From: Myxococcales bacterium
Lineage (GTDB): Bacteria; Myxococcota; Myxococcia; Myxococcales; Myxococcaceae
Direction: 5' to 3'
Length of the DNA stretch: 64,000 nt
NCBI GenBank assembly: GCA_030681895.1
Contig: JAUXRI010000312.1
Span: forward strand, 50,583 to 114,582
Positions within the stretch are counted from its first letter, which is position 1; every line of letters starts with the position of its first letter. The notes below the pieces were generated by a model. It searched no databases. It worked only from the letters and a program-made list of their open reading frames with translations, and was not told where the DNA came from. Of this stretch, positions 62,593 through 64,000 are shown piece by piece. The translations under genes were made by a program, and so were the position numbers.

Positions 62593-62900
62593 GTCTCGTT
62601 CGACGCGAGGCAGTGCGGCGCCGACCAGGAACGCCGTCGACGGCGACTCGCTCCGCACGCTTTCAACAGCAGCGCGAAGAGCCCGGCACGCGGCCGAGCT
62701 GAAGCACCGCCTCGCCAGGCCACACCCAGCCCCGAGGAGGAGCGGCCGATGCCTGAGTTCACGGGACGACGGACGCCGGAGACCAACCCGAGCCCGTTGA
62801 TGACCGTGGAGTGTTCGAGCTCCCTGTGGCTCCCGCCCGACCGCGAGGTCTCGAGCACGATGCGCTTGCACCTTCGCCCCGCCGGCCGCAGGACAGGTGC
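62593..62900. other. Intergenic stretch, no gene supported
   Basis: 308 bp between the hydrolase and the DUF2721 gene. A very good ribosome site GAGGAGGAG stands before ATG 62749, but that frame runs into DUF2721 out of frame and its product shows no recognisable domain, so I do not call it. No clear terminator or repeat. Confidence 0.5.
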
Positions 62901-63359
62901 ATGGCCGACAACGGACTCTCAGACATCACGCACACGATTCAGCTGGCTGTCGCGCCGGTCTTCCTGCTCTCGGCGCTCGGCACGACGTTGTCGGTCCTCA
63001 CCACGCGGCTGTCGCGCATCATCGACCGCGCCAGGCTGCTCGAGTCACAGCTCGACACGCTCCCCGAGGTGGAGCAGCGCCGTGCCCACACCGAGCTCGC
63101 CACGCTCTCACGACGCGCCCGGCTCATTCATCGCGCCCTCACCGCCGGCGTCGGCGCGGCGCTCAGCGTCTGTCTGCTCATCACCCTCGCCTTCGTCGGC
63201 TACCTCACCCAGACGAACCTCGGCCCGGGCGTTGCCGTGCTCTTCATCCTCGCGATGGGGCTCTTCGTCTTCGCGCTGGTCAGTTTCATGCGCGAGGCAG
63301 TGCTGTCACTCGACTCGCTCCGGTTCGGACAGCACGCGGTCGTGCCGCGTGGGAGCTGA
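62901..63359 (+). CDS. DUF2721 family membrane protein
   Basis: 152 residues from ATG 62901 (GTG 62811 would extend it by 30 low-complexity residues). Three helices: LAVAPVFLLSALGTTLSVL, GAALSVCLLITLAFVGYL and VLFILAMGLFVFALVSFM; the cytosolic loop has the DUF2721 pattern TTRLSRIIDRARLLE. Function unknown. Confidence 0.85.
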   Translation: MADNGLSDITHTIQLAVAPVFLLSALGTTLSVLTTRLSRIIDRARLLESQLDTLPEVEQRRAHTELATLSRRARLIHRALTAGVGAALSVCLLITLAFVGYLTQTNLGPGVAVLFILAMGLFVFALVSFMREAVLSLDSLRFGQHAVVPRGS

Positions 63360-63567
63360 CACGCCCGCGAGCAGGAGCGACGCCGATCACGAACCGTCAC
63401 CGCCGCGGTCGCGACACAGTCAGTGACAGCTCGCTGGCGGCTCGCGATCGCCCGCCACGCGCATCGGGCTGACGAACGTTCGCGCCGAGAAGAATTTCTC
63501 TTCAACGCTGCGAGGTTGGCTCGATGTGGGGCGCTGTGCACAGCGATTGCACATGGCCCTGCGCACC

Positions 63568-64000
63568 ATGACAACTTCGATGCGTTCGTACCGGGTGGGC
63601 TCCCGAGCCTTCCCGCTCTGGGTGAGCCTTGTCTCGTTGGCTGGCTGCTTCTCGCCAACGAACGAACAGTGCACGTCGGATGCGAGCTGTTCGGCGGGCA
63701 ACGTCTGCGTTCAGGGGAAATGTTCACCGGTCGCCAGCGGCGGCGGAGCGGCTGGAGGCTCGAGTCAAGGAGGGGGCGACTCGAGCGCCGGTGGTGCGGC
63801 GGGTGGAGGATCCTCGAGCGCAGGTGGCTCTGCGAGTGCTGGTGGCTCGTCGACCGCAGGTGGTGACGCTGGTGGCTCCGCGAGTGCTGGGGGCGCGGCG
63901 GCCGGAGGGTCCTCGACCGCAGGTGGTGATGCTGGCGGCTCCGCGAGTGCTGGTGGCGCGGCGGGTGGAGGGTCCTCGACCGCAGGTGGTGACGCTGGTG
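63568..64000 (+). CDS. Repeat-rich lipoprotein (3' end outside window)
   Basis: ATG 63568 opens a frame without stop to the window end. Product: MTTSMRSYRVGSRAFPLWVS then a signal sequence ending LAGCF (lipobox LAGC), a short Cys cluster (QCTSDASCSAGNVCVQGKC, pattern C-x5-C-x5-C-x4-C), then a long (A/S)GG-rich region made of near-identical 63-bp units. Start 63580 is an alternative ATG. Same lipoprotein style as those at 12290 and 36732. Its C-terminal domain lies beyond the window. Confidence 0.72.
   Translation, partial: MTTSMRSYRVGSRAFPLWVSLVSLAGCFSPTNEQCTSDASCSAGNVCVQGKCSPVASGGGAAGGSSQGGGDSSAGGAAGGGSSSAGGSASAGGSSTAGGDAGGSASAGGAAAGGSSTAGGDAGGSASAGGAAGGGSSTAGGDAG
63850..64000 (+). repeat. 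63-bp tandem repeat (2.4 copies visible) inside lipoprotein linker
   Basis: Copies start at 63850, 63913 and 63976 (last cut by the window end). Unit of 21 codons: S-T-A-G-G-D-A-G-G-S-A-S-A-G-G-A-A-(A/G)-G-G-S. The first two copies differ at only a few bases (for example gac/gat, ggt/ggc, gcc/ggt), so the duplication is recent or maintained by slippage. A looser (A/S)GG region precedes it from about 63737. Confidence 0.85.

Noticed and set aside
62749..62900. ORF with excellent GAGGAGGAG ribosome site
   Set aside because: Runs out of frame through the DUF2721 gene, product has no domain, and its codon pattern beyond the overlap is shadow-like.
63737..64000. Repeat array resembling a CRISPR or satellite
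   Set aside because: Repeats are contiguous, codon-phased and encode a lipoprotein linker; no unique spacers.

Overview
The window is about 64 kb of very GC-rich DNA, densely coding, with many 4-nt ATGA/GTGA gene overlaps and long spurious antisense ORFs. Gene content points to a myxobacterium or relative (Myxococcota): a light-regulated carotenoid operon ending in a CarH-type B12 photoreceptor gene, Ala/Ser/Gly-Gly-rich lipoproteins, an ECF42 sigma factor with its DGPF partner, kinase-like proteins, and many sensor and lipid genes. The species cannot be named from the sequence. I saw no rRNA, tRNA, CRISPR array, phage or insertion sequence; this reads as ordinary chromosome.

Layout. 1-3455 (+): end of a GldF/GldG-type ABC export operon with a DUF4340 partner. 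3673-10730 (-): a six-gene cluster RR-RR-FecR-FnIII/barrel-histidine kinase-serine hydrolase, possibly an uncharacterised envelope-sensing system. 10852-13447 (+): amino-acid permease and a ConA-like lipoprotein. 13511-16012 (-): lipid/glycan genes (PAP2-like, GtrA-like, MGDG-synthase-like glycosyltransferase). 16062-18340: peroxide-defence island perR-ahpC-ahpD (-) with divergent dps (+). 18368-23340 (+): manA, metallophosphoesterase, kinase-like protein, small barrel-like protein, Rnl5-type RNA ligase. 23368-24741: queF (-) and a tRNA threonylcarbamoylation enzyme (+). 24835-26685: LysR regulator divergent from an NmrA oxidoreductase. 26724-29286 (-): TerC/Alx, ApaG, ChrR-like anti-sigma factor, ECF sigma factor. 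29445-35214: coiled-coil protein, saccharopine-dehydrogenase-like enzyme, fatty acid desaturase with TetR regulator, SWIB protein, epimerase, HAD phosphatase. 35218-38453: propeller-like lipoprotein (-) and LarA-family protein (+). 38567-40260 (+): DGPF protein and ECF42 sigma factor. 40257-42188 (-): small membrane protein and a phytoene-dehydrogenase-like oxidoreductase. 42185-47214 (-): shikimate operon aroKDE fusion-aroC-aroB-aroA. 47268-48038 (-): RHH antitoxin and GNAT toxin pair. 48159-48575 (+): Cys-rich lipoprotein. 48578-57306 (-): eight-gene crtE-crtI-crtB-crtD-crtC-GT-acyltransferase-carH operon. 57582-64000: small ORF, membrane proteins, a 5'-nucleotidase-like lipoprotein, two alpha/beta hydrolases, DUF2721, and a repeat-rich lipoprotein cut by the window end.

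How the parts work together. The clearest system is the carotenoid operon: three 11-bp direct repeats with a T-n-n-A-C-A core cover the likely crtE promoter, and the last gene encodes a protein with every CarH signature (W-x9-EH, the His next to that Trp, D-x-H-x-x-G), so light should lift repression of pigment synthesis and of carH itself. The shikimate genes put all five activities of the fungal AROM protein, plus chorismate synthase, into four translationally coupled genes, one of them trifunctional. The peroxide island has a PerR with all five metal ligands but no structural zinc cysteines. The GNAT toxin is intact at protein level yet has no standard start codon and lies in frame with its antitoxin across a single TGA.
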